Below are positions 6,336 to 13,957 of a DNA stretch of 15,572 nucleotides, in pieces. The stretch is from an uncultured Oscillospiraceae bacterium. GTDB taxonomy: Bacteria; Bacillota; Clostridia; Oscillospirales; Oscillospiraceae. Below the pieces are notes generated by a model. That model saw only the letters and a program-made list of their open reading frames with translations. It did no database searches and was not told the DNA's origin. The position numbers were made by a program, and so were the translations under genes. The stretch is from positions 1-15,572 of the forward strand of contig CAAFEV010000289.1 in assembly GCA_900762005.1 (NCBI GenBank), given 5' to 3'. Position 1 is the stretch's first letter. Each line of letters opens with the position of its first letter.

Positions 6336-8993
6336 TTACCCACTCGACTCCTTGCGGAAGCGGAGCATTTCCTCCTCACTTGCAGCTGTTCTCTGCCCAT
6401 CCTTCATTTGGTAGAATTCACTGCCGTCGCGGACAAACGACTGCACAAGCTCTAACTGCGTTTCCCGAGGTGCTACCTGATACAATTCATAGGCGTAGTG
6501 CCCGGCACCGCTGCTGCTTTGCACAAAGACCTGCCCTGCGGCATTGATTGCCGCTGTATACCTGCTCCAAAAGGCATCGAGCAGCACCGCTTCGCCGTCG
6601 GGATTTTTTTTATAAATCGCAAGAATTTCCCCATCGTTCTTTGTAAGAATCAGCTCGTCTGTCCCGTCGGCGTTCAAATCCAAAAGCTGATACCGTATCG
6701 GCGTTTCCTGCTCCGGCAAATCCATGTTCGTGACAAGCTCTATCACCATGCACGACCAATGGTAGTCGTGCTGCGCGTCGGGTGCCGGAAACAGACTTTC
6801 CTCGTTTTCCAGTGTCATCCGAAGACTTCCGTTTGCAGCCGCCTGCCCCATCTGTTGAAACAGTGCCGCAACCGGGCGATAAGCCTCCGGCAGTGCAGCT
6901 TGGGAGGATACCGGCGTTCCTGCCGCTTCCTCCGCTTGCAGGATGCCGAAGCGCACGCACTGCTTGTAAAGCTCCAAAGCCCGTTCCCGATATAGATTGT
7001 ATTCCAGCCACTGCACGTCGGCGCCTCCTGTAGACCCGCCGAAATTTTTCTCCGTCATCAAAACCCGTCTGCTCTCAACGGCTTTCTCCCGATAGGCGAC
7101 CCAGTCCGTCTGCGATTGTTGCAGCAGCGGCAGAAGCGTCGCGTCCGGCTCCCCCGTGCGTATATCGACATAGGTTTGCGCAAAGCTCTCCAACAGTGCC
7201 TGATACGCATCCACCAAGTCGCTCCATTCCGTCGTAGCGTCCCGCAAAATCACGGATTTCCCGTAATTGCTTATATCCTCACTCTGTATATCCGCGCACA
7301 AACGCCTGTCAATCGGATAAAGCTGTGAACCGGGGACAAGCCTTGTGCTCCATGCGTCATCAAGCTGTATGCTCTGTGTGCCGACTATCGGCGTATAGTC
7401 AATCGTCTGCGCGTGCGTGGTCAATACGCAGCTTTTCTCCTGTCGGTCTTCTCCGAAAAGATAGCGAATTTCAAGCAAGGTGCCGTCATCGGAAAACACC
7501 GCGCTTTGAATCGGCATAACCTCCTGCGAGAAATCGAGCTGCTGCTTTGCAGAAACCTCCCCGTTCAAAACATTTTGCACCACAACGCCGCGCTTCTCCC
7601 ACGAGCTGTCATAATACAGGCAGGCGGCAGATTGCCCGCAAAACGCAATCACATCGTCATATTCCTCCGTGAGAAAACCCTGCTCAGCCAGATAAAATCT
7701 TGTTTTGCTTATCCCCGTCCCGTAGCCTATGCGAATGGACATGATTTCCTCATTTTCCATCTGTATGCCCGGATAGGTGCGCGTTTGCTCCCGACACACA
7801 AGACTGCCGTCCTTTGAGAGTATTTCATAAAACAGAGAAATCTTCTCTGTATCGGAGTTAACTGTTTGATAAATTCTGTAATACGGCGCTTCCTCCAAAA
7901 TGTACACCGCCTGTTCGCTCGACGCAGAATACGGCATTTTTGCGGTCGCGTCGGTGTTATCCGTTGCGAGCGTTTTTTCTTTGGTGCCCGTAAAGGTGCA
8001 ACCGACCGCAACTGCCGCAATCAGCAGAACGGCAAGCAGCGAATAAACGCTCGTTTTCGGTTTCTTTGCCAGCAGGACAATCCGCTCTCTTAAGCCGCTC
8101 CTGCCGCCGCTCACGGTTGTCGCCGTGAGAAAAATACCGTTCTCGCTTCGACGCGTCATTTCTATGAGCGTTTTGCCGTAGGCGGCGCGCTCCTCCTCGC
8201 CCAGCCGCTTGACCGTAGCCGCGTCACAGGCGAGCTCGCTGTCTCGCCGCGACAAAATCGCCGCCCACCAGACAAGCGGATTGAACCAATGCAGCGCAAG
8301 GCACGCACAGCGCAAAACCGACCAACCGGGATCGCCGTGGCGCAAATGTGTAAGCTCATGTGCCACCGTATGCCGCAAAATCGTCTCATCCTGCGCCGCC
8401 TCCGGCTGTAGATAAACGGCAGGTCGGAACAGCCCGAACAGACAGGGCGTGTCCACCGCCGCCGTCACATACACCCGCTGAAAGCGGCCGATGACGGAAA
8501 TTTTTCGGCGCGTCCGGCGCACCCGCACATAAAAGCGCAGATTTACAAGCATAAAGAACAGTCCGATCGCACCGATGCCGCCAAGCCATATGCCCTGCAA
8601 AAGCTCTCCGGCAGACGGAGCCGTTGGCTCGGTCTGCGCGCTTTGTACGGCTGCTTTTACCTCATCGGGTGCATACGGTTGGGTGCTCTGTACGGCAGCA
8701 GACTGCGCCGCGTTGTCCGGAAGGCTAACCGGCTGCTGCGCTTGTTGCGCGTCCGGCAAGAAAAGCGGTGCGCTTATCGCATAAAGCGACGCAGGTGTCT
8801 GTGTCTTTGCCGTCGCGGTCAAATTGCTCACGCTGACGCGGCTGCTGCCGATGCTGAACGGCAGTAGCAGTCGAAGCAGCACCAGCGTCCACAGTGCATA
8901 CTGCAAACGGGAACTGATTTTGCCGCGCAGCAAATACCGCAGGCCGATGACAAGCAGCGTCAAAACGCTTGCCGGCAGCGTCCATTCAAGCAT
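6336..8993 (-). CDS. M56 family (BlaR1/MecR1-like) membrane metalloprotease with novel sensor ectodomain
   Basis: The 885-residue protein has membrane segments near 5-22, 32-48, 133-153 and 314-331. The gluzincin site is HELTH (His212, Glu213, His216), with third ligand Glu253 in SELACD, as in BlaR1-type proteases that relieve BlaI repression. The extracellular C-terminal part (from about 335) is not a penicillin-binding transpeptidase domain. It has a beta-rich region (about 350-560), a segment resembling the LprI/DUF1311 fold (about 590-680: QQSQTDWVAYRE, GGS, then a helix ending ERALELYKQC), and a calcium-loop-like motif DLNADGTDEL (772-781) near the end. A Cys332 after the last span (AVGC) looks like a lipobox remnant. 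The ATG at 8993 has GGAGGGG upstream and overlaps blaI by 8 bases, so they form one operon. The sensed ligand is unknown. Confidence 0.85.
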   Translation of the reverse strand: MLEWTLPASVLTLLVIGLRYLLRGKISSRLQYALWTLVLLRLLLPFSIGSSRVSVSNLTATAKTQTPASLYAISAPLFLPDAQQAQQPVSLPDNAAQSAAVQSTQPYAPDEVKAAVQSAQTEPTAPSAGELLQGIWLGGIGAIGLFFMLVNLRFYVRVRRTRRKISVIGRFQRVYVTAAVDTPCLFGLFRPAVYLQPEAAQDETILRHTVAHELTHLRHGDPGWSVLRCACLALHWFNPLVWWAAILSRRDSELACDAATVKRLGEEERAAYGKTLIEMTRRSENGIFLTATTVSGGRSGLRERIVLLAKKPKTSVYSLLAVLLIAAVAVGCTFTGTKEKTLATDNTDATAKMPYSASSEQAVYILEEAPYYRIYQTVNSDTEKISLFYEILSKDGSLVCREQTRTYPGIQMENEEIMSIRIGYGTGISKTRFYLAEQGFLTEEYDDVIAFCGQSAACLYYDSSWEKRGVVVQNVLNGEVSAKQQLDFSQEVMPIQSAVFSDDGTLLEIRYLFGEDRQEKSCVLTTHAQTIDYTPIVGTQSIQLDDAWSTRLVPGSQLYPIDRRLCADIQSEDISNYGKSVILRDATTEWSDLVDAYQALLESFAQTYVDIRTGEPDATLLPLLQQSQTDWVAYREKAVESRRVLMTEKNFGGSTGGADVQWLEYNLYRERALELYKQCVRFGILQAEEAAGTPVSSQAALPEAYRPVAALFQQMGQAAANGSLRMTLENEESLFPAPDAQHDYHWSCMVIELVTNMDLPEQETPIRYQLLDLNADGTDELILTKNDGEILAIYKKNPDGEAVLLDAFWSRYTAAINAAGQVFVQSSSGAGHYAYELYQVAPRETQLELVQSFVRDGSEFYQMKDGQRTAASEEEMLRFRKESSG

Positions 8994-9375
8994 CTGACTT
9001 CCCCTCCATTTCGCGTAAAATCGCGTACAGCTCGGCAAGCTCGTCTTGCGAAATCGCCTGTTTTTTTGTCAATGCGCTCAGCATCAGGCTCAGACTGCCC
9101 TGATAAACACGGTCTAAAAAATACGCCGTTTCCTGCACCGCTGCTTCCTCGCGCTGCACCAAAGGGCGAAAGGTCATAAGCTCGCCGTCATTGTCGGCGG
9201 CAGCCGCGCCCTTATCCGTCAGCCTGCGCAGCAGCGTCAGCGTTGTGCTGCGTGACCACCCCATTTTTTCCTGTAACCATGTAATTGCCTCACGCCCCGT
9301 ACACGGTGCCAGCTCCCAAAGGCACTCCATTACCCGCCATTCTGCTGCCGTCAAACTGATGTGCTGCTCTTGCAT
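8986..9375 (-). CDS. BlaI/MecI/CopY family transcriptional repressor
   Basis: This 129-residue winged-helix protein matches the BlaI family: LTAAEWRVMECLW (8-20), the recognition helix around WSRSTTLTLLRRLTDKG (40-56), a wing (DNDGELMTFRPLV) and a C-terminal helical dimerisation part. In this family a partner M56 protease triggers cleavage or inactivation of the repressor; the M56 gene here follows with an 8-base overlap. GAGGGG stands nine bases before the ATG. Its promoter carries two dyads of the expected kind, one over the -35 and one just after the -10, so autorepression is strongly indicated. No beta-lactamase or PBP gene is nearby, so the target is probably the operon itself and unknown other genes. 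Confidence 0.92.
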   Translation of the reverse strand: MQEQHISLTAAEWRVMECLWELAPCTGREAITWLQEKMGWSRSTTLTLLRRLTDKGAAAADNDGELMTFRPLVQREEAAVQETAYFLDRVYQGSLSLMLSALTKKQAISQDELAELYAILREMEGKSDA

Positions 9376-9393
9376 GGGTATCTACCCCTCTTC

Positions 9394-9413
9394 GTGTTTA
9401 CTTTTGTAAACAC
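9394..9413. promoter_or_regulatory. BlaI operator 1 (downstream of -10)
   Basis: GTGTTTAC-TTTT-GTAAACAC is a perfect 8-bp dyad with a 4-base centre, directly adjoining the -10 box and covering the transcription start of the blaI-M56 operon. It contains the TAC/GTA core typical of BlaI-family operators. Confidence 0.75.
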
Positions 9414-9442
9414 AGTATAACGCTTTTGTTTACACTTGTCAA
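9414..9442 (-). promoter_or_regulatory. Consensus promoter of the blaI-M56 operon
   Basis: On the minus strand TTGACA (9442-9437) and TATACT (9419-9414) are exactly 17 bases apart, an almost perfect sigma-A promoter. It lies between and across two repressor dyads, which explains how so strong a promoter is held down. Confidence 0.88.
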
Positions 9443-9444
9443 CA
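9427..9444. promoter_or_regulatory. BlaI operator 2 (over the -35)
   Basis: TGTTTAC-ACTT-GTCAACA is a 7-bp dyad with one mismatch, matching operator 1 in arm sequence and spacing. It covers the -35 box of the blaI promoter. The centres of the two operators are 32 bp apart, about three helical turns, so two repressor dimers would bind the same face. Confidence 0.7.
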
Positions 9445-9465
9445 CTAAAATATTCTTTCTCTTAC

Positions 9466-9494
9466 GGAACTCTTTGCTTCTTTTTTCTGTCTGA
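9466..9494 (+). promoter_or_regulatory. Probable ECF-type promoter of the sigma/anti-sigma operon
   Basis: GGAACT (9466-9471) and GTCTGA (9489-9494) are 17 bases apart with a T-rich spacer. This fits the general ECF pattern of an AAC-containing -35 and a GTC-containing -10. It points to autoregulation by the encoded sigma factor. A vegetative alternative (TTGTTT-N19-TATTCT, 9426-9456) is weaker and would be overlapped by BlaI operator 2. Confidence 0.55.
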
Positions 9495-9530
9495 AAGAGT
9501 GAAAGGTACTTTTTAACAACGGAGGACAGC

Positions 9531-10085
9531 ATGGACGATGAACAAATCCTCGCTTTGCTTTTGCAGCACGACGAGGACGGCTTGCAGGCGATTGTGACGC
9601 GATACGGCAAACGGCTTCATGCGCTTGCCGCCGGAATTGTCGGGCAGCAGACGGCGGAGGAGTGCGTAAATGACGCGCTTTTGCAAGCATGGAACGCCAT
9701 TCCGCCGCAAAATCCGACGCATCTTTGCGCCTATTTTTGCAAGCTCACGCGCAATTTGGCACTCAACCGCTACGCCGAAAGCACCGCGCAAAAACGCGGC
9801 GGCAGTGTCGTGACAGCGTCGTTTGACGAGCTTGCCGAGTGTCTGCCTGCCGAGAACGACCCGGCGACAGCGGCAGAGCAGGCGCTGCTGGAGCAGGCAA
9901 TCAGCCGCTTTTTGCGCAAGCAGTCCGCGCCCGCAAGAAACGTGTTTTTAGCGCGGTATTTTTACGCCATGACGCTGCACGAAATCGCGGCACGGTTTTC
10001 CATGCGCGAAGGTGCCGTCAAGTCCTCCCTGCACCGCACGCGGGAAAAGCTGCGGGATTTTTTGAAACAGGAGGCATTTTTATGA
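9531..10085 (+). CDS. ECF-family RNA polymerase sigma factor
   Basis: This 184-residue protein has sigma region 2 at about 10-82 (VTRYGKRLHALAAGIVG, the EECVNDALLQAW segment, AYFCKLTRNLALNRY) and region 4 at about 118-180 (TLHEIAARFSMREGAVKSSLHRTREKLRDFL). Regions 1 and 3 are lacking, as in ECF factors. GGAGG lies five bases before the ATG. The stop overlaps the start of the anti-sigma gene as ATGA, so the two are made in coupled fashion. The upstream sequence carries a probable self-recognised promoter. It is divergent from the blaI-M56 operon across 155 bases. The regulon cannot be read from this window. Confidence 0.93.
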   Translation: MDDEQILALLLQHDEDGLQAIVTRYGKRLHALAAGIVGQQTAEECVNDALLQAWNAIPPQNPTHLCAYFCKLTRNLALNRYAESTAQKRGGSVVTASFDELAECLPAENDPATAAEQALLEQAISRFLRKQSAPARNVFLARYFYAMTLHEIAARFSMREGAVKSSLHRTREKLRDFLKQEAFL

Positions 10086-11374
10086 AAAGCGAAGATTTAT
10101 ACCGCGCCGTCGGCAGCGTGGACGACGCTCTATTGGACAAATTTGAAAACGCAAAACCGCAAAAACGCATGTGGCCTGCCTACGGCGCGATTGCCGCCTG
10201 CCTCTGCCTGCTTTTGGGCGGAGCACTGTATCTCACCAAGCGGGAAGCACCGCACGCGCCCACAAGGCCGGTTGCTCTACAAGCACAAACCACCGCACCG
10301 ACGCAGCAGAGTGCCCCAACTGCGTCTATACCGATGCCGCTGCTTTCCGAGCTGCCGCAGCTTCAATTTGCGCAGGGTGGCGGAGAGCTTGCGGCGGACA
10401 TCGGTCTGCCGCGCGGCTACTTTTTCCGCGATTTAACCGACGAGCAAGCAGCAAGCATTTGGGGGCAGGAAAAGCTCAACTGGGAGGGCTATGACCCCAA
10501 AGCGATTTTTGTCGGAGAGCAGCAGCTCATTTATGACGGCAGCGGCAGTGTTTGGGCAGCACGGCTTTTCGGCAGCGTCGGCGACGGCAGCTTTGCGCTG
10601 ACCCTTGCGCCGGAGCAGCTTCCGCCGACCTGCATCGCCTACGGGGGCGGAGAGACCTGCATTGTCTACGACACCCCTGTCACGGCGGTATCCTACGGCA
10701 CGGACGGCAACCGAGGCTGCGAAATCAGCTTTTTGTGCGGCGAGGGAAAAGCGGCGGTCGGCGTAAGAATCGAGGCAAATTGGACGGGCAACGGCGAAGC
10801 CATGCTTGAGGTACTCACAAGAATTGTCTCGCAATCGTTAAGACCGGAGGGGATCTTGCAGCTCACGCAGCTTAGGGTTTCCGAGGTGCCGGAGTGGCGC
10901 AGCGAACGGCTGACCGAGGAAGCAGCCTACGCCGAGGTCGGCTTCGGAGAATATCTGCCGGATACACTTCCCGACGGCTACGGCTTCGAGTCCGCGCACC
11001 GCGAGCTCGGCGAGGAGCGTAATTATCTGAGCATCTGCTGGACGAGTAACTATGACAATTTTTCTCTGACGGTGGATAAGTGCACAGACTTGTACGGTCT
11101 GGTGCACGCAGACGAGGTAGAAAAATACGACCGCTATTTTTACGGCGACAACAAGCCCGATGTTCCCGATGAATATTGGGATAGCTGGTCCGACCCGCTG
11201 TTTTATGCCGACGAGCTGACGATGGAGGTAATTGAGCGGCGGCTTGCCGAGGTGGATATGGGCAACGTGCACGGCAATTTCCGTGTGCTCTATCCCGACG
11301 GCACGGTATTGCGCGTCAGCTTCAGCGCAGACCGCACCGATCTGGACACCCTACTACGCTTTCTTCTCCCATAA
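10082..11374 (+). CDS. Single-pass membrane anti-sigma factor
   Basis: The 430-residue protein begins with a short cytoplasmic part (LYRAVGSVDDALLDK, about 6-20, the form seen in clostridial ECF anti-sigma proteins), then one membrane span at about 33-51, then a low-complexity Thr/Ala/Pro/Gln linker (52-85). The extracytoplasmic part has two regions: about 95-252 and about 285-430. The second has the GYLPDTLPDGYGFESA motif of DUF4367-like domains and an FRVLYPDGTVLRVSF end. The true start is the ATG at 10082, with AGGAGG eight bases upstream and an ATGA overlap with the sigma gene; the frame is open further upstream inside the sigma gene. Function as anti-sigma is inferred from position and architecture. 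No recognised zinc-binding anti-sigma (ZAS) motif is visible. Confidence 0.8.
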   Translation: MKSEDLYRAVGSVDDALLDKFENAKPQKRMWPAYGAIAACLCLLLGGALYLTKREAPHAPTRPVALQAQTTAPTQQSAPTASIPMPLLSELPQLQFAQGGGELAADIGLPRGYFFRDLTDEQAASIWGQEKLNWEGYDPKAIFVGEQQLIYDGSGSVWAARLFGSVGDGSFALTLAPEQLPPTCIAYGGGETCIVYDTPVTAVSYGTDGNRGCEISFLCGEGKAAVGVRIEANWTGNGEAMLEVLTRIVSQSLRPEGILQLTQLRVSEVPEWRSERLTEEAAYAEVGFGEYLPDTLPDGYGFESAHRELGEERNYLSICWTSNYDNFSLTVDKCTDLYGLVHADEVEKYDRYFYGDNKPDVPDEYWDSWSDPLFYADELTMEVIERRLAEVDMGNVHGNFRVLYPDGTVLRVSFSADRTDLDTLLRFLLP

Positions 11375-11571
11375 CCGTCGCCGTCGCAAACTCCATTCTC
11401 CTTGCAACCGCTCGGCCGCAAGTGGCAACGAACAGTTCGAGCTTCTGCGGGAACTGCGACTATACCGCAATCTGGGCTGGCGCGGCGAAGACGCAGCTGA
11501 GGGAGAGATTCTTCCCCCGTCCCGCCGCAGCACCCCTCGCTACTGCACCGCCCCAGCCTTCCAATAAAGCC

Positions 11572-11606
11572 AAAAAGCGTCGGAGCATTCGTACTCCGAC
11601 GCTTTT
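11572..11606. terminator. Bidirectional terminator between convergent genes
   Basis: AAAAGCGTCGGAG (11573-11585) and CTCCGACGCTTTT (11594-11606) are perfectly complementary over 13 bp with an 8-base loop and T-runs on both strands. It ends the sigma/anti-sigma operon on the plus strand and the DUF2974 gene on the minus strand. The roughly 200 bases between the anti-sigma stop (11374) and this hairpin hold no gene I can support. Confidence 0.88.
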
Positions 11607-11628
11607 CTGATATAACACAGGTTAAAAA

Positions 11629-12699
11629 TCATCCCTTTAACAGTCTCCGCCGCTCGGAATAGACACTCTTTGCCGAGCCGAACAGCTCGCGCAAAGCCGC
11701 CACGCACAGGTGGCGTGTCTGCTTGTCCAGACCGGAGACTGCCTTCCAGAGGGCGCGGAAATGCAAATCGCTCACCTGCTCGGCTTCCGAGGCGCAAAGC
11801 ACCTCATACAGGCGGTCAATAATCTCTCTGCGCTCCTGTACGCTCAGGGTGCAAAACCAACGCTTCACCGTGTCATTGATGATGTCGCTGCTACCCGTCA
11901 AGCCCTCTGCCGGAACAAGACGCCCGCCCATAACCTCCCACGAAAACAAATTGTGCTGCTTCAACCCGGTGGCGTTACTCAAAACCACGGTATAATCCTC
12001 GCAGTGGTGCAGCAGGCGTCCGATCACGGAGGTCTGCGGTGCGAAGGTATGGACACGCGGTAAAATATTCAAAAAGCTCTCCTCTGCCGCGATGCGCTCC
12101 GAAAAACCGGGCCCGTCGTGGCTGTGCACACTGACGATGCGCTGCTGCACATCCTCGGTACAAAACGCCGCCGCATAAATTGCTAGATTTCCGCCCTTGG
12201 AGTGTCCGCAAAGGCGAATTGACCCGGAATGCCGTTCCGCCGCATATTGCAGATAGGCAAGTGCGTCAAGCTGCGCCGGAATGCGCTCGGAAAAGCTCAG
12301 ATTCAAATCCTCCTTCCAGCCAACCAGTGTGCCGTCCGTGCCGCGAAAGACCACATAAATGCCGTCGGGCAGCAGAACGGTCAGGGCGCAGAACTGCTTT
12401 TGTACCTGCATATCCGTCTGCTCGGCATAATCGGCAAGCGGCAGCCCGGCAAAGCGCGGGCAGTCGCCAAGCTGCTTCAGCAGCCGCAAATCGCCCTCAT
12501 TGCTGACCGCCTGCTGCAAATCATGTCTTGCAAGCAGTGCCCTTGCCGCCTTGCCGATGGCAATCGGCTCTTTCCCGACCAAGCCGGAAAACGGCAGGTA
12601 GGAAAGCGCGGAAAACACCAGCGCATCAACCTCGCAGACGGGAGCCTGTGCCAGCGTCAAATCGCCACGCCAATTCAGATAATCCAATAAATTCGCCAT
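11629..12699 (-). CDS. DUF2974 (Mbeg1-like) alpha/beta hydrolase
   Basis: The 356-residue protein is a lipase-class-3-like alpha/beta hydrolase of the DUF2974 family. Visible motifs are YVVFRGTDGTLVGWKEDL (115-132), the nucleophile elbow GHSKGG with Ser167, HDGPGF (Asp195) and a late KQHNLFSW with a candidate catalytic His249. There is no signal peptide, so it should be cytoplasmic. The start MANLLDYLNWRGDLT at 12699 is preferred: GAGAGGG precedes it and it is the conserved N-terminus of the family. The frame is open upstream to 12846 but that stretch contains the promoter. It is monocistronic and ends at a bidirectional terminator. Substrate unknown; esterase/lipase activity on a small ester or lipid is the family expectation only. 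Confidence 0.88.
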   Translation of the reverse strand: MANLLDYLNWRGDLTLAQAPVCEVDALVFSALSYLPFSGLVGKEPIAIGKAARALLARHDLQQAVSNEGDLRLLKQLGDCPRFAGLPLADYAEQTDMQVQKQFCALTVLLPDGIYVVFRGTDGTLVGWKEDLNLSFSERIPAQLDALAYLQYAAERHSGSIRLCGHSKGGNLAIYAAAFCTEDVQQRIVSVHSHDGPGFSERIAAEESFLNILPRVHTFAPQTSVIGRLLHHCEDYTVVLSNATGLKQHNLFSWEVMGGRLVPAEGLTGSSDIINDTVKRWFCTLSVQERREIIDRLYEVLCASEAEQVSDLHFRALWKAVSGLDKQTRHLCVAALRELFGSAKSVYSERRRLLKG

Positions 12700-12724
12700 A
12701 GCCCTCTCCCCCCATTCTACCAAG

Positions 12725-12753
12725 AATATAACAAATCTCCCTGCGCCTGTCAA
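12725..12753 (-). promoter_or_regulatory. Promoter of the DUF2974 hydrolase gene
   Basis: On the minus strand TTGACA (12753-12748) and TATATT (12730-12725) are 17 bases apart, a near-consensus sigma-A promoter 25 bases before the ATG at 12699. No equally good promoter was found for the divergent ATPase gene. Confidence 0.82.
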
Positions 12754-12814
12754 GCCTTGGACGCAGGCACCTTTGCGGCGGTCTGTGCATACAACATAAG
12801 GAAGGAGGCTGTCT

Positions 12815-13867
12815 ATGGAGTCTGTATTTTTTCTCGGGGCCTGCACGCCGCAGGGCTTTGTTTCGCACTATGACTCGCTGTTTTCCGAGTTGCAGGAGCT
12901 GACCATACTGAAGGGCGGCTGCGGCTGCGGCAAATCCACCTTTTTACGCGCCGTCGGTAGGGCGGCGCGGGAGCGCGGGCTGGACGTATGCGAAATTCTC
13001 TGCTCGTCCGACCCCGACTCGCTTGACGCGATTATCCTGCCCTCGCTGTCTGTCGGCTTTGCAGACGGAACCGCCCCGCATGTCTTGGAGCCACCGTTGT
13101 GCGGCGGCAGGGTGAATTACCTGAATTTCGGCGAATACTACGACCGCGCCGCAATGCAGACGGAGGAGGCGGAAATCCGTGCGGTACAGGCGGAGAACGC
13201 AGCGCAATACCGCCTGGTAACCGCCTGTCTTGCCGCGGCAGACAAGCTGAGTGACTGCGTGCGGCTGAACACCGGCACACCGCGCTGTGACACTCAGACG
13301 GACGCACTTGCCGAATGTCTTGCCATGGCAACGCTCACACGACGGGAAGGCACACCGTTTTTACGCCGACGGTTTCTGAATGCCATCACGCCAAAGGGCT
13401 TGAAAACCTGTGCGCAGACACCGGCCGCTCTGTGCGAAAAGCTCTATGTTTTGCGCGATAATTACGGACTTGCGCCGCATCTGCTCTCCGTTTTACAGCA
13501 ACGGGCGACAGAAAACGGGCACGATTGCGTCGCCTGTTACTCTCCCCTGCTGCCGCACGCGCAGCCGACGCACCTGCTGCTGCCGACTGCCGGAATCGGC
13601 TTTGTCTCGGACAGCACGGACTTTCCCTTTGACGAGCCGTACTTCTGCCGTTTTGATTTAGACAGTATGCTCTCGTCCGGAACACGCCGCAGCCTCGCCT
13701 TCTGTCAAAAAACTAAAACCGCCCTGCTGTATCAGGCGGTTTCCTATCTGCGCGAGGCAAAGCGACTGCACGACTGCATGGAGACGCTTTGCCGTCCGTA
13801 CGTGGACTTTGAGAAGGTGAGCCGACGCACCGCACGGGTGATTGCCGCACTGTTCGTTGAAAAATAA
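12815..13867 (+). CDS. Duplicated P-loop ATPase (PRK06851-like) with degenerate second site
   Basis: The 350-residue soluble protein consists of two related halves. The first (about 5-92) has FLGACTPQGF, the Walker A GGCGCGKST (34-42), then CSSDPDSLDAIILPS and VGFADGTAPH. The second (about 187-275) repeats this layout with FLNAITPKGL, LLLPTAGIGFVSDST and DEP, but where Walker A should be it reads LRDNYGLAPHLL (213-224), with no GKS/T. So one ATP site is intact and the other looks dead. The family, as I recall it, is a nucleotide-binding protein of unknown function in spore-forming and related Firmicutes, with two P-loop repeats. AAGGAGG lies seven bases before the ATG. It is divergent from the DUF2974 gene and 90 bases upstream of the PII-like gene in the same direction. 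Confidence 0.8.
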   Translation: MESVFFLGACTPQGFVSHYDSLFSELQELTILKGGCGCGKSTFLRAVGRAARERGLDVCEILCSSDPDSLDAIILPSLSVGFADGTAPHVLEPPLCGGRVNYLNFGEYYDRAAMQTEEAEIRAVQAENAAQYRLVTACLAAADKLSDCVRLNTGTPRCDTQTDALAECLAMATLTRREGTPFLRRRFLNAITPKGLKTCAQTPAALCEKLYVLRDNYGLAPHLLSVLQQRATENGHDCVACYSPLLPHAQPTHLLLPTAGIGFVSDSTDFPFDEPYFCRFDLDSMLSSGTRRSLAFCQKTKTALLYQAVSYLREAKRLHDCMETLCRPYVDFEKVSRRTARVIAALFVEK

Positions 13868-13878
13868 TTTTTTTTCGA

Positions 13879-13911
13879 TTTTTCCCGAAATAACGGTTGT
13901 TTTTCCGAAAA
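13879..13911. repeat. Two near-identical short repeats upstream of the PII-like gene
   Basis: TTTTTCCCGAAA (13879-13890) and TTTTTCCGAAAA (13900-13911) lie 21 bases apart start to start, about two helical turns. Each is itself a small dyad (TTTC/GAAA; GTTTT/AAAAC around TCCG). The second overlaps the likely -35. They may be regulator sites or chance in an AT-rich stretch. A run of eight T directly after the ATPase stop (13868-13875) has no GC-rich stem, so read-through into the next operon is likely. Confidence 0.35.
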
Positions 13912-13925
13912 CGCAGTGATAAGAT
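13897..13925 (+). promoter_or_regulatory. Likely promoter of the PII-like/antiporter operon
   Basis: TTGTTT (13897-13902) and TAAGAT (13920-13925) are 17 bases apart; the boxes match the consensus at 3 of 6 and 4 of 6. The ATG at 13958 follows 32 bases later with CGGAGG at 13944-13949. Confidence 0.45.
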
Positions 13926-13957
13926 AAGTGCCGAAATAAAGAACGGAGGCAAAACCC

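Noticed and set aside
9839..10081. N-terminal extension of the anti-sigma frame inside the sigma gene
   Set aside because: It lies in another frame of the ECF sigma gene; the ATG at 10082 has AGGAGG and an ATGA overlap.
11422..11610. Small GTG-started plus-strand frame after the anti-sigma gene
   Set aside because: No ribosome binding site, no recognisable motif, and it runs through the bidirectional terminator.
12700..12846. N-terminal extension of the DUF2974 gene (49 residues)
   Set aside because: It contains the consensus promoter of the gene and overlaps the start of the divergent ATPase; the family N-terminus begins at 12699.
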